Shown one piece after another: positions 6,303 to 15,217 of a DNA stretch of 64,000 bases. The position numbers and the translations under genes are program-made. Source of the stretch: Collinsella sp. GTDB lineage: Bacteria; Actinomycetota; Coriobacteriia; Coriobacteriales; Coriobacteriaceae. Location of the stretch: NCBI GenBank assembly GCA_018382125.1, contig JAGZQO010000003.1, forward strand, positions 1 to 64,000, written 5' to 3'. The notes under the pieces were generated by a model. That model saw only the letters and a list, made by a program, of their open reading frames with translations. It had not been told where the DNA came from and made no database searches. How positions within the stretch are numbered: position 1 is the first letter of the stretch; each line of letters starts with the position of its first letter.

Positions 6303-8116
6303 GGTGGCAGGCGGCGGCCGCGCTGGCCGCGGCGGCGTTCGCCGCGGGAGACTTCGCGGCCGCGGCAATCGCGGCGTCGGGCGCGAACCCGATCCTCGAC
6401 CCGGAGGCCGCCATGGCGGCGATCCCCGCGGCGCTCCGCGCGGGGCGCGTCTTCTCCGCGGAGGCGGTTCCCCTGTGCGCCGGGACCGCCTGCGCGTGCG
6501 GCGCGCTCCTCGCCTGGGCCCGCTCACTGGGGACCAAGGGGGCCCGGCGCGACGGCGAGGAGCACGGTAGCTCCAGGTGGGCCACGCGCAAGGACATCGC
6601 GCCCTTCGGCGACCCCAAGGACCCCGACAACAACATCATCCTCACCGACAACGCACGCATCCGCCTCGTGAGCCGCAGGTTCGACCTCTCCACCGACACC
6701 AACGACAACGTGCTCGTGGTGGGAGGACCCGGCACCGGCAAGACGCGCTACTACGTCAAGCCGAACCTCCTGCAGGCCAACGCCAGCTTCTTCGTGACCG
6801 ACCCGAAGGGCACGCTCATCCGCGAGATGGGCGGCGCGCTGGCGGAGCTCGGCTACGAGATCCGCGCGTTCGACACCATCGACTTCACGCGCTCCATGCG
6901 CTTCAACCCCATAGCCTACATACGCGACGAGGCGGGCGTCATCCGCTTCGCCCGCGGCATCGTCGCCAACACCGAGGGCGAGGCCGACCACAAAGGCGAC
7001 CCCTACTGGGAGAAGGCCGAGCGCCTGGTCTACACCGCGCTCACGGCCTACCTCGTCATGCACTGCGAGCCCGCCGACCGAAACCTCGACGGGCTGCTCA
7101 CGCTGCTCTCGCTCGCCGACGCCCGCGACGACCCGGGCTACATGAGCCCGCTCGACATGGTGTTCCGCGAGCTGGAGACCGGCGAGCGCTACGTCAGGCG
7201 CGGCGGCGCCTCGGCGGAGGGCGGATCGCTGCGCGGCTTTTCCGAGGAGGACGGCGCGTGGGAGTGGGTCAAGGTCCGCGAGCCCGCGCCGCCCGACGAC
7301 TTCGCGCTCGCGAGCTACCGCGAGTTCCGCGTGGCCGCCGGCGACACCATGAAGTCGATGCTCTCGAGCTGCAACGTCCGCCTGAAGCCGCTTTCCATCC
7401 GCGCCGTGCGCGACCTCACCTCCAAAGACGAGCTCGACCTCGCCCACATGGGCGACGAGGGCGCCAAGGTCGCGCTCTTCGCGTCTATGAGCGACACCGA
7501 CTCGACCTTCGACTTCCTGTTCGCCCTGCTCATGGATACGGCCGTGAGCGCGCTTTGCGCCGAGGCGCTCGAGGCGCACGGCGGCTCGCTGCCCACAACG
7601 GTGCACTTCGTCTTCGACGAGTTCGCCAACATCGGGCGCATACCCGACTTCGAGCGGACCATCGCCGTCACCCGCAGCCGGAACATCGCCGTCTCGATGA
7701 TCGCCCAGTCTCTCTCGCAGCTGAAGGAGACCTACGGCGACAACAACGCCGAGACCATCGTGAACGCCTGCGACACGCTGCTCTACCTGGGCGGAAAGGC
7801 GAACGAGACCAACGAGGAGATCAGCAAGATGGCCGGCAAACAGACGGTGGCGAGCGAGACGCAGAGCGACTCGCGGGGCGCCGGCTGGACCCGGACCGTG
7901 AACCGCGGCATCTCCGAGCGCGACCTCATACAGCCCGCCGAGGTGGCGCGCATGCCGCGCGAGGACGCGCTCGTGCTCGTGAACGGGTGCATGCCGCTCA
8001 TGGACCGGAAGTACCGGCTCGAGCGCCACCCGCGCTCGCGCCTGCTCGAGGAGGCCGCGCGCCGCGGCCCGTTCGACTTCGCGGAGTACCGCAGGCAGAA
8101 GGAAGGCAACTCGTGA
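6299..8116 (+). CDS. VirD4/PcfC-type type IV coupling protein
   Basis: The product has 605 residues. Two N-terminal membrane segments (about residues 4-27 and 55-76) anchor the protein. The ATPase domain has Walker A GGPGTGKT (142-149), followed by a segment typical of TraG/VirD4 (NASFFVTDPKGTLIREMGG), and Walker B VFDE near 437-440 followed by FANIGRIPDFE. It pumps the relaxase-bound DNA strand to the mating channel. The start overlaps the stop of the PcfB-like gene. Length and motifs are complete, so it is probably functional. Confidence 0.93.
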   Translation: MRWQAAAALAAAAFAAGDFAAAAIAASGANPILDPEAAMAAIPAALRAGRVFSAEAVPLCAGTACACGALLAWARSLGTKGARRDGEEHGSSRWATRKDIAPFGDPKDPDNNIILTDNARIRLVSRRFDLSTDTNDNVLVVGGPGTGKTRYYVKPNLLQANASFFVTDPKGTLIREMGGALAELGYEIRAFDTIDFTRSMRFNPIAYIRDEAGVIRFARGIVANTEGEADHKGDPYWEKAERLVYTALTAYLVMHCEPADRNLDGLLTLLSLADARDDPGYMSPLDMVFRELETGERYVRRGGASAEGGSLRGFSEEDGAWEWVKVREPAPPDDFALASYREFRVAAGDTMKSMLSSCNVRLKPLSIRAVRDLTSKDELDLAHMGDEGAKVALFASMSDTDSTFDFLFALLMDTAVSALCAEALEAHGGSLPTTVHFVFDEFANIGRIPDFERTIAVTRSRNIAVSMIAQSLSQLKETYGDNNAETIVNACDTLLYLGGKANETNEEISKMAGKQTVASETQSDSRGAGWTRTVNRGISERDLIQPAEVARMPREDALVLVNGCMPLMDRKYRLERHPRSRLLEEAARRGPFDFAEYRRQKEGNS

Positions 8117-8200
8117 CGGGGCCGCGGCGGGCGCGGGCCTCCCCCGCCGCGGGGGAGGAACAGCAAGGAACATCGTCAACCGAAAGCAAAGGAGAGCAGC

Positions 8201-8416
8201 ATGCTCGCAAACGTCATCAAGCTCGTGTCGGGCTGCGTGACCTTCCTCGGCGGCTTCCTGGTCGTGTGGGGAGCGGTCTCGCTCGGCCTGGCCATCAGGG
8301 AGCAGCAGGGCGGCCCGCAGATCGCGACCGCCATATCCACCATCGCCGGCGGCGCGATCATCATCGCCGCGTCGGTCTACTTCGGTCAGCTGGACACGTC
8401 CTGGCTGCCGGCATAG
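8201..8416 (+). CDS. Maff2/VirB2-like small membrane protein
   Basis: The product has 71 residues with two hydrophobic segments (about 7-30 and 41-62) joined by a short polar loop. Size, topology and position between the coupling protein and the PrgI-like protein match Maff2 proteins of Tn1549-type elements, considered counterparts of the VirB2 pilin. The ATG at 8201 follows AAAGGAGAGCAGC. The sequence itself is weakly conserved, so position carries much of the argument. Confidence 0.7.
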   Translation: MLANVIKLVSGCVTFLGGFLVVWGAVSLGLAIREQQGGPQIATAISTIAGGAIIIAASVYFGQLDTSWLPA

Positions 8417-8428
8417 GGGGCGTCGCGG

Positions 8429-8854
8429 ATGGCGCTCAGGATACCGGTGCAGAAGGACATCGGCGAGTACGAGGAGAAGATCGTCGGGAAGATGAGCCTG
8501 CGCACGCTCGCATGCGTGTCGCTCGGCTTCGGCAGCGCGGTCGGGGCGGCGGCCTTCGTCCACCTGGGCCTGCACGCCGACGTCGCGGACGCGGCCTTCC
8601 CGATCATGCTCTGCAGCATGCCGTTCTGGCTCGCCGGGTTCTGGCGGCCCTTCGGCATGCGCGCCGAGGAGCTGCTGCCGCTTTTGGCGGCACACGAGCT
8701 CTCCCCACAGCTGCTCGCGTACGAGCCCTGCCTCGCCGGGAGCCTCCCCGAGGGCTCGCCGCGCCCGGGCCGCCCGGGACGTCGCGCGAGGCGCAGGGCA
8801 AGGAAGAAAGGAGCCGAGCTCTATGAGCCGAGCAAGAAGCAACAAGGAGAATAG
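8429..8854 (+). CDS. PrgI-family (VirB3-like) membrane protein
   Basis: The product has 141 residues. The N-terminus (IPVQKDIGEYEEKIVGKMSLR) is the PrgI signature. Two membrane segments follow (about 27-45 and 52-70). The C-terminal third is Pro/Arg/Lys-rich and cytoplasmic. PrgI proteins correspond to VirB3 and associate with the VirB4 ATPase. Here the last 32 bases overlap the VirB4 gene, which supports coupled synthesis. Confidence 0.85.
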   Translation: MALRIPVQKDIGEYEEKIVGKMSLRTLACVSLGFGSAVGAAAFVHLGLHADVADAAFPIMLCSMPFWLAGFWRPFGMRAEELLPLLAAHELSPQLLAYEPCLAGSLPEGSPRPGRPGRRARRRARKKGAELYEPSKKQQGE

Positions 8855-11300
8855 GCCGAAGCGCCCGAGCACCCTCGGGCTGCTCCTCGGCGGCACGGGC
8901 GGGCGCAAGGACGCCTCGAAGGGCGCGGAGGCCGAGCGGCAGAGGCGCCGCCGGGAGCGCGACCGCTCGCGCGAGATGGCCGCCTACGTCGGCTACGACG
9001 CCATGTACAAGGACGGAATCGCCCAGGTGATGCCCGGGGTGTTCAGCCAGACGGTCGAGTTCTCCGACATCAGCTACCAGTCCGCGCGCAAGGAGGCGCG
9101 CGAGACGGCCTTCACCGTGATGAGCTCGCTGTTCAACTACTTCCCGGCGGACTCCCACGTGCAGCTCCAGGTAGTGAACGCGCCCATCCCCGCCGACGAG
9201 GTCGGCCGCAAGGTCTTCTTCGAGCCCGGGGAGCGCGCCACCGCCGGGCTCGCCGAAGAGTACAACCGGATCCTCAACGACAAGATGCGCGAGGGCGTCT
9301 CGAACCTCGTGCGCCACCGCTACCTGACCTACGCCGTGGGCGCCGACGACGTCGACGCCGCGGTGCCCAAGCTCGCGCGCATCCGGGGCGACGTGGAACA
9401 GACGCTCGCGCGCATACGCTGCTCGTCGCGCGCCCTCGACGGCGTCGAGAGGATCGAGCTTCTGCAGGGGCAGCTGCGCCCGGGGTCGCGCTTCGAGTTC
9501 TCCTGGGACAAATTGTCCCCGGCGTCGGGAGCGCGCACGAAGGACTTCGTCATGCCCTCCACGCTCGACTTCAAGCCCGAAGGCAGGTCCGACTGCTTCC
9601 GCAGCGACGAGCGCTACGGCGCGGTGCTCGCGGTGCGCAGCTTCGGGTCGGTCATCGAGGAGACCTACCTCGCCTCCATCATCGACCTGCCGCTGCCGCT
9701 CAACGTGACGCTGCACGTGCAGCCCATCGCGCAGAGCGAGGCGCTCGCGCTCGTGAAGCGCCAGATCGACTGGATGGACAAGGAGATCATCGACGAGCAG
9801 ATGAGCGCCGTGAAGAAGGGCTACGACTACCAGATCCTGCCGCCCGAGCTGCGCTTCTCGAAGGAGGAGGCCGAGGAGCTGCTCGACTTCCTGCGCAACA
9901 AGTCCGAGCGCCTGTTCGTCTACACAGGCCTCGTCTACACCTGGGCCGACAGCCTCGAGGAGCTCGACCGCCGCGTCCAGCAGGTGACGAGCGTCGCGCA
10001 GGGCTGCACGATCGGCCTCGAGCCGCTCCACTTCCGGCAGCGCCAGGCTCTCAACTCGGTGCTCCCGCTCGGTGACAACCACGTCACCGTGAGCCGCTAC
10101 CTCACCACGGGGCAGGTGGCCATGCAGATGCCCTTCGCCAGCCAGAGCCTCGACGAGGCGGGCGGAGGCTACTATGGGCAGTCCAAGGAGAGCGGGAACC
10201 TGGTGCTGTGCGACCGCAAGCGCTTGGCGAGTCCCATGGGCTTCGTGTGCGGCAAGCCCGGCTCGGGCAAAAGCTTCTCGGTGAAGCGCGAGATAACCAA
10301 CACCGTGCTCGCGCACCCCGAGGACGAGGTCGTGATCTTCGACCCGGCCGGCGAGTACGGCAACCTCGTCGGCGCGCTCGGCGGCGCGAACGTCGAGCTC
10401 GCCCCGGGATGCTCGGCGGTGCTCAACCCCCTCGACACCGCCGACGTCGCGGACCGCGCCGACGCCGCCAAGCTCGCGTACAAGACCGACGCGGTGCTCG
10501 CGCTCTCGAGCGCGCTCATGGCCGAGGGCCGCGAGGGCCTGCCGGAGCGCGACCGCTCGATCATCGCCCGCTGCGTCGGCGAGGCGTACCGGGAGTGCGC
10601 GAAGGACGGCCGCCTGCCCACGCTCGGCGACTTCCACGCGGCGCTGCTCGCTCAGCCCGAGCCCGAGGCCGCCGACATCGCGCTGCGCTACGAGCGCTAC
10701 GTGAAGGGCGCGTTCTCCTTCTTCAACGGCCAGAGCAACGTGGCGCTCGACAACCGCATCACCAACATCGACATGCACGGCCTCGGCCAGAACATGCGCG
10801 TGTTCGGCATGATCACGGCGCTCGAGATGGTGCGCAACCGCGTGATGGTCACGCCGCCGCGCCCCAACTACACCTGGCTCTACATCGACGAGGTGCAGAG
10901 CCTCTTCGCGCACCCGACGGTGGTCGAGTACTTCGCCCGCCTGTGGCGCGAAGGACGCAAGTTCGGCCTCATCTGCACCGGCATCAGCCAGAACACGAGC
11001 CACATGCTGGCCAACGCCGAGGCCCGCGACATGGTGCTCAACTCCGAGTTCTTCCTGCTGCACAAGCAGTCCACCGCCGACCTCGACGCATGGGCGGAGA
11101 TGCTCCAGCTCTCCGCCACGGAGCGCGGCTACATCGGCGACGCCGTCAAGCCCGGCGAGGGCCTGCTCATCAGCGCCGGGATCCGCGTGCCCATCACCGA
11201 CGACTTCCCGAGGGGCTCGCTCTACGACCTGTGGAACACCAAGCCCGCAGAGGTCGCCGAGCGCGAGATGCGCCGGGCGGCGCGAGAGGCGGAGGAATAG
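8823..11300 (+). CDS. virB4: VirB4/TraC-type conjugation ATPase
   Basis: The product has 825 residues. The N-terminal 400 residues are the VirB4 membrane-facing region. The C-terminal ATPase has Walker A GKPGSGKS (about 476-483) and Walker B in LYIDEVQSLF (about 685-694), then a segment typical of VirB4 (RLWREGRKFGLICTGISQN). It drives assembly of and transport through the mating channel. It starts inside the PrgI-like gene and ends 2 bases before the next ATG. The segment at 9505-9519 inside it is a GGGACAAATTGTCCC palindrome that also occurs in two other ICE genes. Confidence 0.93.
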   Translation: MSRARSNKENRPKRPSTLGLLLGGTGGRKDASKGAEAERQRRRRERDRSREMAAYVGYDAMYKDGIAQVMPGVFSQTVEFSDISYQSARKEARETAFTVMSSLFNYFPADSHVQLQVVNAPIPADEVGRKVFFEPGERATAGLAEEYNRILNDKMREGVSNLVRHRYLTYAVGADDVDAAVPKLARIRGDVEQTLARIRCSSRALDGVERIELLQGQLRPGSRFEFSWDKLSPASGARTKDFVMPSTLDFKPEGRSDCFRSDERYGAVLAVRSFGSVIEETYLASIIDLPLPLNVTLHVQPIAQSEALALVKRQIDWMDKEIIDEQMSAVKKGYDYQILPPELRFSKEEAEELLDFLRNKSERLFVYTGLVYTWADSLEELDRRVQQVTSVAQGCTIGLEPLHFRQRQALNSVLPLGDNHVTVSRYLTTGQVAMQMPFASQSLDEAGGGYYGQSKESGNLVLCDRKRLASPMGFVCGKPGSGKSFSVKREITNTVLAHPEDEVVIFDPAGEYGNLVGALGGANVELAPGCSAVLNPLDTADVADRADAAKLAYKTDAVLALSSALMAEGREGLPERDRSIIARCVGEAYRECAKDGRLPTLGDFHAALLAQPEPEAADIALRYERYVKGAFSFFNGQSNVALDNRITNIDMHGLGQNMRVFGMITALEMVRNRVMVTPPRPNYTWLYIDEVQSLFAHPTVVEYFARLWREGRKFGLICTGISQNTSHMLANAEARDMVLNSEFFLLHKQSTADLDAWAEMLQLSATERGYIGDAVKPGEGLLISAGIRVPITDDFPRGSLYDLWNTKPAEVAEREMRRAAREAEE
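9505..9519. repeat. GGGACAAATTGTCCC palindrome, copy 1
   Basis: Seven-base arms around a central A, inside the VirB4 gene (encodes W-D-K-L-S). Identical copies at 11511-11525 and 18609-18623. Confidence 0.6.
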
Positions 11301-11302
11301 GA

Positions 11303-12904
11303 ATGGCCGGCCCGAGCGAGGGCGGCGGGATGCTCGAGGTGGTAGGGGCGCGGCGCCGCGACGTGCTCACCGCGGGCGACGTCGCGGAGACCGAGCGCGA
11401 CACCCTGGGAAACGTCTCGGAGGGTGCCGGCCCGCTCGACGAGGCGGGAGGCCCCGCCGCAGCGGCGAAGGGGCGCCCTTCCAGGCCCGACGCGCCGGAA
11501 GGCGGGCTCGGGGACAAATTGTCCCAACCAGCCGGCGACCGGCGCGCGGCGGCCGCGATGCGCTCGCGCGTCGATGCGGCGAAGCTGGCGATCGCCCGGG
11601 AGGCCGTCTCCCAGCTCGACGACTCGGAGGAGCTCGAGGGCGTCTCGGGCATGTACGACGCGGGGCGTGCGGCCAAGAAGGCCGCGGGAGGGCTGCGGCG
11701 GAGGAAGGCGAAGGAAGCAGCCCAAGGCAGCCGCAAGGCGGCGACCGCCCTCGGCGCCCCAAAGGGAGGCGCGCGCGGCCCCGAGGCAGCCGGCGCGACC
11801 GCCCCGGCCAAGCATCAAGCGGCCCAGGCGGCCGCGCAGGCGTCGGGCGAGGCGGCCCGAGCCGCGGGGTCGAAGGGCGCCGCCTCCGCGATCGCGGGCG
11901 CGGTCTCGGGCGCCGCGCCCGCCCTGCTCGGGGCGGTGGCCGGGATTATGGCCTTCGTCGCATGCGCGCTCGCCGTCGCGCAGCTGCTGAGCGCGCTGTT
12001 CGGCTTCTGGGACGACGCGGCCTCCAAGCGGGGCCTCGAGGGGCTGCCGCCCTACATCACCTACGAGATGGTCGAGGCGGCGCTCGAGTGCCAGGAGGAG
12101 TACGGGCACCCGGCGGGCTGCACCATCGCGCAGATCATCCAGGAGTCCGGCCAGGGCGACCGCATGAGCCAGCTCGCAGAGCGCGACCACAACCTCTTCG
12201 GCATGAAGTGGTGGTCGGGCTACGCGGGCTGCCCCGAGGTGGCCGGCAAGGCGAACTGGGCCACCAGCGAGGAATACGTGCCCGGCGAGCACACCCAGAT
12301 CACGGCGAGCTTCATCCGCTTCACCGGCGACGCCGAGTGCATCCGCTTCCGCAGCAGGGTCTTCCTGCAGGCGGAGCGCTACTCGGGCAACGCCCTCATC
12401 CGCGAGGCGATCGAGAGGCACGACTCGGACAGGATGGCCGAGGGGCTCAAGGACGCCGGCTGGGCGACCGACTCGTCCTACGTCGAGTCCCTGAAGTCGA
12501 TCATGGCGCAATGGGGCCTCTACCGGCTCGACTCCATGACGGTCGAGGACCTGAAGGACTCGACCGCGAACGGGAACGCGATCGTCGAGGCGGCGTACAG
12601 CCAGCTCGGCGTGCCCTACGTCTGGGGAGGCTCGACCCCCGGCAAGGCGCTCGACTGCAGTGGGCTCACGCAGTACTGCTACGCGCAGGCGGGCATCCGC
12701 ATAAGCCACTACACGGGTTCCCAGTACGAGGAGCTCAGGCGCATACCGCTCTCGGAGGCGAAGCCCGGCGACATCCTCTACCGCTCGGGCCACGTGGCCA
12801 TCTACATCGGCGACGACAGGTACATACACGAGCCGCGAACGGGCGACGTGTGCCGCATAGCGAGCGGCATCGGCAGCTTCAGCTGCGCGCTCACCGCGAG
12901 ATAG
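11303..12904 (+). CDS. CwlT-like bifunctional cell-wall hydrolase (glucosaminidase + NlpC/P60)
   Basis: The product has 533 residues. An Ala/Arg/Lys-rich cytoplasmic region (1-200) leads to one membrane segment (about 207-236). A lysozyme/glucosaminidase-like domain follows (about 248-412, with IAQIIQESGQGDRMSQLAE and HNLFGMKWW). The C-terminal NlpC/P60 peptidase (about 427-533) has catalytic Cys in DCSG (C452) and His in GHVAIY (H497). In Tn916 and related ICEs such enzymes open the peptidoglycan for the mating channel. The ATG at 11303 follows GGAGG at 11291. A GGGACAAATTGTCCC palindrome lies at 11511-11525. Confidence 0.9.
   Translation: MAGPSEGGGMLEVVGARRRDVLTAGDVAETERDTLGNVSEGAGPLDEAGGPAAAAKGRPSRPDAPEGGLGDKLSQPAGDRRAAAAMRSRVDAAKLAIAREAVSQLDDSEELEGVSGMYDAGRAAKKAAGGLRRRKAKEAAQGSRKAATALGAPKGGARGPEAAGATAPAKHQAAQAAAQASGEAARAAGSKGAASAIAGAVSGAAPALLGAVAGIMAFVACALAVAQLLSALFGFWDDAASKRGLEGLPPYITYEMVEAALECQEEYGHPAGCTIAQIIQESGQGDRMSQLAERDHNLFGMKWWSGYAGCPEVAGKANWATSEEYVPGEHTQITASFIRFTGDAECIRFRSRVFLQAERYSGNALIREAIERHDSDRMAEGLKDAGWATDSSYVESLKSIMAQWGLYRLDSMTVEDLKDSTANGNAIVEAAYSQLGVPYVWGGSTPGKALDCSGLTQYCYAQAGIRISHYTGSQYEELRRIPLSEAKPGDILYRSGHVAIYIGDDRYIHEPRTGDVCRIASGIGSFSCALTAR
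11511..11525. repeat. GGGACAAATTGTCCC palindrome, copy 2
   Basis: Inside the cell-wall hydrolase gene, encoding G-D-K-L-S in the non-conserved N-terminal region. Confidence 0.6.
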
Positions 12905-12913
12905 GAGAAACCA

Positions 12914-13633
12914 ATGCAGGGAAAGTCAAGGGTCATGGCCGCCGTCGCGGCAGGCGCGCTCGTCGTGGCGCTCGGCGCGGGCGCGGCGCGCTGCGCCATC
13001 GCCCCGCAGGAAGGCGCGCAGGATAGTCCCCAGGAGCAAGAGCAGCCCGCGGCTGCAGGCGCCGACGCGGCAACCGGGAAGGCCGCCTCGGGCGCCGAGG
13101 CGCTCTGGAACACCGTATGGACGGGCGCCGACGACCCGACAGCCACGCTGCGGATCGTCGAGGGCGCCATGGTGGAGAGCTCAGGCGGCACCGAGCGCGC
13201 CTGGTTCTTCTCGGCCGAGGAGCCCTCCGAGGCCGGCGGCGTGCTCAGCGTGCCCATCGACGTCAAGGGAACCAATGAGAAGCCGGGAGGCCTCTCGCTC
13301 ATCCAGGTCTCGGGCGACGGGGACGCCCGCACCCTGGCCTGCGACCTCCTGACGCAGGCGTACACGCCCCAGAAGGTGCGCGGCGGCGCGTTCTCCGTGA
13401 CCGGCACCGACGACCGCCTCTCCGAGGCGTTGGGCGCAGACTCGGCCGACATCGAAGACATCGTCGCCAGGAAGGCGGCGGAGGTGTCCCCGCAGGCGGC
13501 GGGTGCCTCCTGGGACAAAGAGGTGTGGCTCGACTACGCCGGGAACGTCGCGTCGACGACCTTCACGCTCGACGACCCCGCCTCGACGGTGGTCACCGTG
13601 GTCTCGCGCGGCGGCTCGCTGGAGGCGATGTAG
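12914..13633 (+). CDS. Exported conjugation-associated protein, family not recognised
   Basis: The product has 239 residues. A signal peptide or single anchor spans residues 8-28 (MAAVAAGALVVALGAGAARC); the bases before the Cys do not fit a lipobox. A Gln/Glu/Ala-rich linker follows, then a mixed domain from about residue 60. It lies between the cell-wall hydrolase and the VirB6-like protein. In Tn916-type elements this position is held by TcpC, an extracytoplasmic channel subunit, so a comparable role is possible, but I see no clear sequence match. Confidence 0.65.
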   Translation: MQGKSRVMAAVAAGALVVALGAGAARCAIAPQEGAQDSPQEQEQPAAAGADAATGKAASGAEALWNTVWTGADDPTATLRIVEGAMVESSGGTERAWFFSAEEPSEAGGVLSVPIDVKGTNEKPGGLSLIQVSGDGDARTLACDLLTQAYTPQKVRGGAFSVTGTDDRLSEALGADSADIEDIVARKAAEVSPQAAGASWDKEVWLDYAGNVASTTFTLDDPASTVVTVVSRGGSLEAM

Positions 13634-13635
13634 CC

Positions 13636-14637
13636 ATGGGGGCGCTCAAGGCGCGACGCCGAAGGGCGTTCGCCATCTCCGCCGCGACGGCGTTCGCCCT
13701 CTGCGCGCTCCTGCTCGTCCCCGTGCAGCCGGCATACGCCGACATAGCCGGGGACGTCAACGATTGGCTGTGCGGCCTTCTGCGCGACTGCTGCAACTGG
13801 ATGTTCAAGGCGCAAACGGGCGTGCTCGGGTCGATCGGCGCGAACGGGATCCTCTCGGCCGACTTCGCGCACATGCTCACGAGCTCGAGCGACCTGACCA
13901 TGCACGACGTCGCCCGGGGCGTATGGCAGGTTGCCATCCTGCCGATCGGGTGCGGGGTGCTCGGCCTGGTCTTCACCCTGAAGCTCATCGAGATCTCCCA
14001 GCGCATGGACGGCAGCCAGAGCCTTCCCGGCGTCAAGGAGGTCGTTTTCCTTCTCGTGTTCTTTGCCGTGTTCCTGTTCCTCATACAGAACAGCTTCGAC
14101 CTGATGGCGTCGATCTACGAAGTCTGCGGGCTCGCCATCGACCGAGTCGAGGCGCTCTTCGGCGCCGGAGGCGCGCTCGACCTGCCCGAGGTGTCCGTCG
14201 TCACCACCGACGACGACATCCCGTCGCTCATCGCCATGCTCGTCGTGAGCCTCATCAGCTGGGTCGTGGTGCTGGCGGCCTACGTCGTCGCCCTCGTGGT
14301 CTGCTGGGCCCGCGCGCTCCAGCTCTACATCATGGCCGCGTTCGCCCCGATCCCGCTGGCGTTCCTCGGCATGGACGCCACGCGCCAGATAGGCCTTGGC
14401 TACCTGAAGAGCTTCGGGGCGGTCTGCATCGCCGGCGTCATCATCCTCGTGCTACTCATATCGTTCCCGCTCGTGCTCGGCGGGCTCACCGGGGCGAACC
14501 CCGGGACGGGTACCCCGGCCGACGCGGTCGCGAACGGGCTCACCTACGCGCTGCAGTACCTGGCCATGTGCGTGCTGCTCATCCTGGCCCTCGTGAAAAG
14601 CGGCTCCTGGGCGCGCGACATCGTGAGCGGCTTCTAG
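13636..14637 (+). CDS. VirB6/TrbL-like polytopic membrane protein
   Basis: The product has 333 residues. A leader segment (about 12-36) ends in AYA and is followed by about five or six hydrophobic segments (around 95-115, 132-152, 193-225, 228-250, 260-285 and 305-322). The CCNW motif and the long loop before the first channel segment resemble CD0411/TrbL-like proteins of Tn1549-type ICEs. VirB6 proteins form the inner-membrane part of the DNA channel. It begins 2 bases after the preceding stop, so it is in the same operon. Confidence 0.75.
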   Translation: MGALKARRRRAFAISAATAFALCALLLVPVQPAYADIAGDVNDWLCGLLRDCCNWMFKAQTGVLGSIGANGILSADFAHMLTSSSDLTMHDVARGVWQVAILPIGCGVLGLVFTLKLIEISQRMDGSQSLPGVKEVVFLLVFFAVFLFLIQNSFDLMASIYEVCGLAIDRVEALFGAGGALDLPEVSVVTTDDDIPSLIAMLVVSLISWVVVLAAYVVALVVCWARALQLYIMAAFAPIPLAFLGMDATRQIGLGYLKSFGAVCIAGVIILVLLISFPLVLGGLTGANPGTGTPADAVANGLTYALQYLAMCVLLILALVKSGSWARDIVSGF

Positions 14638-14746
14638 CGGAAAAGCGAGGAAGGGGGCGGTCGCCATGAGATAGGGGCACCGCGCCGGGGCACGCGTCCC
14701 GGCGGATGAAGACAAGGACCGATTGAAAACGAAAAGGAGGAAAGAC

Positions 14747-15205
14747 ATGGAAGAGAGGAAGAACGTGTACCTCTCGCTGCACAAGAGCTTCGTGCGCGAG
14801 GGCATCGAGTACACCGACCGCGCGACCGGCGAGGCCAGGACCTTCAACTCGGCGACCCTTCCCAAGGGCACCGTCGTCGACGGCATGGACGTGGGAGGCT
14901 ACGAGTTCAGCCCCATATTCGTTAACGAGAGCCGCTTCAAGGGGGCCGACTTCCGAGACATACCGCTGCTCGCGAACCGCGAGGTGTGGCTGAGGAAGAC
15001 GGTGATGGGCCCGGACGGCCGGCCCGAGCTCGACGAGGACGGACGCACGGTCAAGGACACCGTGAAGGTCATGCCGGCGCAGCTCAAGGAGGCCGTTGAC
15101 GCAGGGCGCTCGCGCTACCTCGCGGAGCGCGCCGAGCACGCCCGCCAGGCGAGCCGCGCCGCCGAGCACGAGGCGCCCCGCGCACAGCGAAGCGTCGAGA
15201 GATAG
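14747..15205 (+). CDS. Hypothetical ICE protein with shared C-terminal tail
   Basis: The product has 152 residues and no membrane segment. The first 115 residues are beta-rich, with Lys/Asp/Arg-rich loops; I do not recognise the fold. Residues 124-142 (YLAERAEHARQASRAAEHE) match the tails of the proteins at 5161-5694 and 5751-6302. The ATG at 14747 follows AAAAGGAGGAAAGAC; an ATG 24 bases upstream is less well placed. It sits between the channel genes and the surface protein. Confidence 0.7.
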   Translation: MEERKNVYLSLHKSFVREGIEYTDRATGEARTFNSATLPKGTVVDGMDVGGYEFSPIFVNESRFKGADFRDIPLLANREVWLRKTVMGPDGRPELDEDGRTVKDTVKVMPAQLKEAVDAGRSRYLAERAEHARQASRAAEHEAPRAQRSVER

Positions 15206-15217
15206 GGAGGCGGAAAG

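Noticed and set aside
3790..11063. Very long open frames on the minus strand opposite the ICE replication and transfer genes
   Set aside because: They are mirror frames of GC-rich genes; their proteins are low-complexity, lack domains and lack ribosome sites, while the + strand frames have clear motifs.
13505..13520. GGGACAAAG at the end of the exported-protein gene as a fourth palindrome copy
   Set aside because: Only one half-site is present; the second arm is missing.
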